NCBI RefSeq assembly: GCF_023746615.1
Contig: NZ_CP082276.1
Coordinates: 434,001-498,000 of the forward strand
Direction of reading: 5' to 3'
DNA from: Grimontia kaedaensis
GTDB taxonomy: Bacteria; Pseudomonadota; Gammaproteobacteria; Enterobacterales; Vibrionaceae
Length of the DNA stretch: 64,000 bases
The translations under genes and the position numbers were made by a program. The notes beneath the pieces are model-generated. The model was not told the DNA's origin. It ran no database searches and was given only the letters and a program-made list of their open reading frames with translations. Of this stretch, positions 62,487-64,000 are shown in pieces; the stretch's first letter is position 1, and each line of letters starts with the position of its first letter.

Positions 62487-63815
62487 ATGAGATTAAAAAG
62501 GAATATATTGGGACTTTCAGTCTCTATGGCATTAATGTTACCGACGGTAGGAATGGCGAACGCTGAACCTGCTGGCGGCTCGCTGTTTCGTGCAGTGACA
62601 AATAACGCACTGGATGAGCATGAAATCACAGTCGCGGGTTGGGCAGAAGTGACGGCACTTCATGCCTCGGACACAATTGGCGATGGCAATATCAGCAATG
62701 GTGCCTTTCTGAATCAGAATGACGGCCTTGGTCTTGATCAAATTGGCTTGATGCTTTGCAAGGGCATGGGTTGTCTGCCGACTGGTGCTTTCGCGCCGGC
62801 ACAAAATGTACTAAGCCGCGTCGGGCCTTTTCCTGGGCCCATGGGTGAAGCACGTGTCGATTTTAATGTAACGGCAATGTACGGTCAGGATATTCAGTTT
62901 TTCCGCGTTGCAGGTATCGACGACTACACCTTTGATGACGATGACGAAAACAAGTTCGCCATCCCGCAGTTTTATATTGATGCTTATCTCCCGGTGTTTG
63001 ATGGTATGACGTTGATGGTAGGTAGCTTCTTCACTTTTATCGGCAATGAAGTCGGTGCTCCTTTTACCCCACCTAACTGGTTTGCCACGCTCACTTATGC
63101 TGCACAACATGGTCCCTCTAAACATGTTGGTGCACTTGCCAGTATCAAAGTACCGACTGATGAAGATTTTGGGCTTTTGAGCTTTGATGCCGGTCTGGTG
63201 GCGGGCTGGAATAACTGGGATGAAAAACGCCCAACCTTTATCGGTGCCGCGCGCTGGCGCAGCCCGGATTTAGCAAGCTGGTTAGACTTCGAGTTTATCT
63301 ACGGTGATGGAGAAGGTGACGCATTTGGCGCTGCCAAAGGTGGTTCACCTTATATTGCTGTTAGCTCGACAGGCGAAAAGCTCGACCGTTTTCACTCTTC
63401 CACCACGTTGACCCAAAAGGTCAATCCAGACCTCCAGTTGGCTGCTGAATTTGTTTATGGTTTTCAGGAGGGCGGAGATGTGGCTGCGGCTCCCGTGTTT
63501 ATCACCAAAGACAGTGATTGGATGGGTTTGAACTTAGGCGCAAGGTACAAACTGGACGATAACCTCTTCTTTGCAGCCCGTGCCGAATGGTTTGATGATG
63601 AGAATGCTGCAAATGTGCTTTGGAGTTCAGTCGGTGCAACAGGTGGCGATGTTTACTCTGTTACCACCAACCTTGATTGGAATGTGAATCAGCACTTCAA
63701 GATCCGCCCTGAACTTCGCTATGACACCTATAAAGGCAATGGCGCAGGGCTGTTTGCCGGTGGTACGTCAGATGATCAATTTGTCGCACTACTCAATGCG
63801 GTTGCTTATTTCTAA
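62487..63815 (+). CDS. outer-membrane beta-barrel protein of the aldoxime-nitrile cluster
   Basis: A 442-residue protein with a signal peptide (MRLKRNILGLSVSMALMLPT, cleavage near GMANA) and amphipathic strands throughout; it ends LLNAVAYF, the C-terminal Phe typical of outer-membrane barrels. It resembles the BBP2/OmpL-type barrel family. Being third in line after nitrilase and aldoxime dehydratase, it may let hydrophobic aldoximes or nitriles in; that is inference. AAAGGAAAG before the ATG. Confidence 0.85.
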   Translation: MRLKRNILGLSVSMALMLPTVGMANAEPAGGSLFRAVTNNALDEHEITVAGWAEVTALHASDTIGDGNISNGAFLNQNDGLGLDQIGLMLCKGMGCLPTGAFAPAQNVLSRVGPFPGPMGEARVDFNVTAMYGQDIQFFRVAGIDDYTFDDDDENKFAIPQFYIDAYLPVFDGMTLMVGSFFTFIGNEVGAPFTPPNWFATLTYAAQHGPSKHVGALASIKVPTDEDFGLLSFDAGLVAGWNNWDEKRPTFIGAARWRSPDLASWLDFEFIYGDGEGDAFGAAKGGSPYIAVSSTGEKLDRFHSSTTLTQKVNPDLQLAAEFVYGFQEGGDVAAAPVFITKDSDWMGLNLGARYKLDDNLFFAARAEWFDDENAANVLWSSVGATGGDVYSVTTNLDWNVNQHFKIRPELRYDTYKGNGAGLFAGGTSDDQFVALLNAVAYF

Positions 63816-63913
63816 ATATTCTTTTTAAGAATATAGGAAAGCTTTACTGATTAATCCTTAGCACTTTGTACTTAGCATTTAGTACGAAACATAAGCAATA
63901 CTATAGGTATTTT

Positions 63914-63942
63914 GACCTTAACGTTAGTTAAGGTCTTTTTTT
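63914..63942 (+). terminator. terminator of the aldoxime-nitrile cluster
   Basis: Perfect GACCTTAAC/GTTAAGGTC stem with GTTA loop followed by seven T residues, 98 bases after the barrel gene. Confidence 0.9.
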
Positions 63943-63955
63943 AGGCATAAAAAAG

Positions 63956-63973
63956 CCCGCAAATTAATGCGGG
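63956..63973 (-). terminator. terminator of a gene entering from the right
   Basis: CCCGC/GCGGG stem with the T-run on the reverse strand; implies a convergent gene just outside the window. Nothing else is seen to the end. Confidence 0.6.
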
Positions 63974-64000
63974 AGAAATGGAGTTATTAGTACATAAGAT

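Overview
The window looks like part of a Vibrionaceae chromosome (Vibrio, Photobacterium or Enterovibrio/Grimontia relatives), probably the smaller second chromosome. The markers are a CqsA/CqsS quorum-sensing pair, a LuxT/SwrT-type TetR regulator, a ToxR-like membrane regulator, an EfpL-type elongation factor, a DUF406 (YfcZ/YiiS) protein and a glycine-cleavage locus. From memory, several of these sit on chromosome II in V. cholerae; that placement is inference. No rRNA, tRNA, CRISPR array, prophage or autonomous transposase was seen.

Layout. 0-3 kb: tail of an upstream gene, a GNAT acetyltransferase gene broken by one in-frame TAG, a RidA protein and a lipoprotein hydrolase. 3-5.4 kb: an iron-responsive fumC operon behind a nearly perfect Fur box, and trxC. 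5.4-13.6 kb: a LysR gene divergent from a six-gene catabolic operon (RidA, aldehyde dehydrogenase, M19-like protein, BCCT transporter, two unfamiliar proteins). 13.6-16.4 kb: a secreted trypsin-like protease with chitin-binding-type modules, efpL and the first copy of a 265-bp MITE-like repeat. 16.4-25 kb: NUDIX; a TonB receptor/YfiR/diguanylate cyclase operon with 4-base overlaps; LysE; LysR; two glutathione transferases. 25-28 kb: an aerolysin-family pore-forming toxin beside a ToxR/ToxS-like gene pair. 28-35 kb: PepT-like peptidase, AraC/LysE exporter pair, two small proteins, a degenerate class II aldolase homologue, DUF4332 protein, esterase. 35-39 kb: convergent cqsA and cqsS, then a chemoreceptor remnant. 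39-47 kb: glycine/serine catabolism (gcvP, gcvH, sdaA; divergent XRE-cupin regulator and gcvT), with palindromic sites and the second MITE-like copy between the two arms. 47-58.9 kb: DnaJ-related protein, DMT exporter, large hybrid kinase, DUF406, acyl-CoA synthetase, luxT, ackA, MscS channel. 58.9-63.8 kb: an AraC regulator divergent from nitrilase, aldoxime dehydratase and an outer-membrane barrel protein.

How they work together. The least described units are (i) the aldoxime-nitrile cluster, which predicts aldoxime to nitrile to carboxylate plus ammonia with its own regulator and probable outer-membrane pore; (ii) the LysR-controlled operon at 6.5-13.6 kb, which suggests uptake and oxidation of a betaine-like or amino compound by a pathway I cannot name; and (iii) an aerolysin homologue next to a ToxRS-like membrane regulator. 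CAI-1 synthesis and sensing, LuxT, the YfiR/diguanylate cyclase operon and the toxin point to a host- or surface-associated marine bacterium. Gene starts were moved from the longest possible frame where a Shine-Dalgarno sequence, signal peptide or overlap favoured another codon. All family names come from reading the translations, not from database searches.
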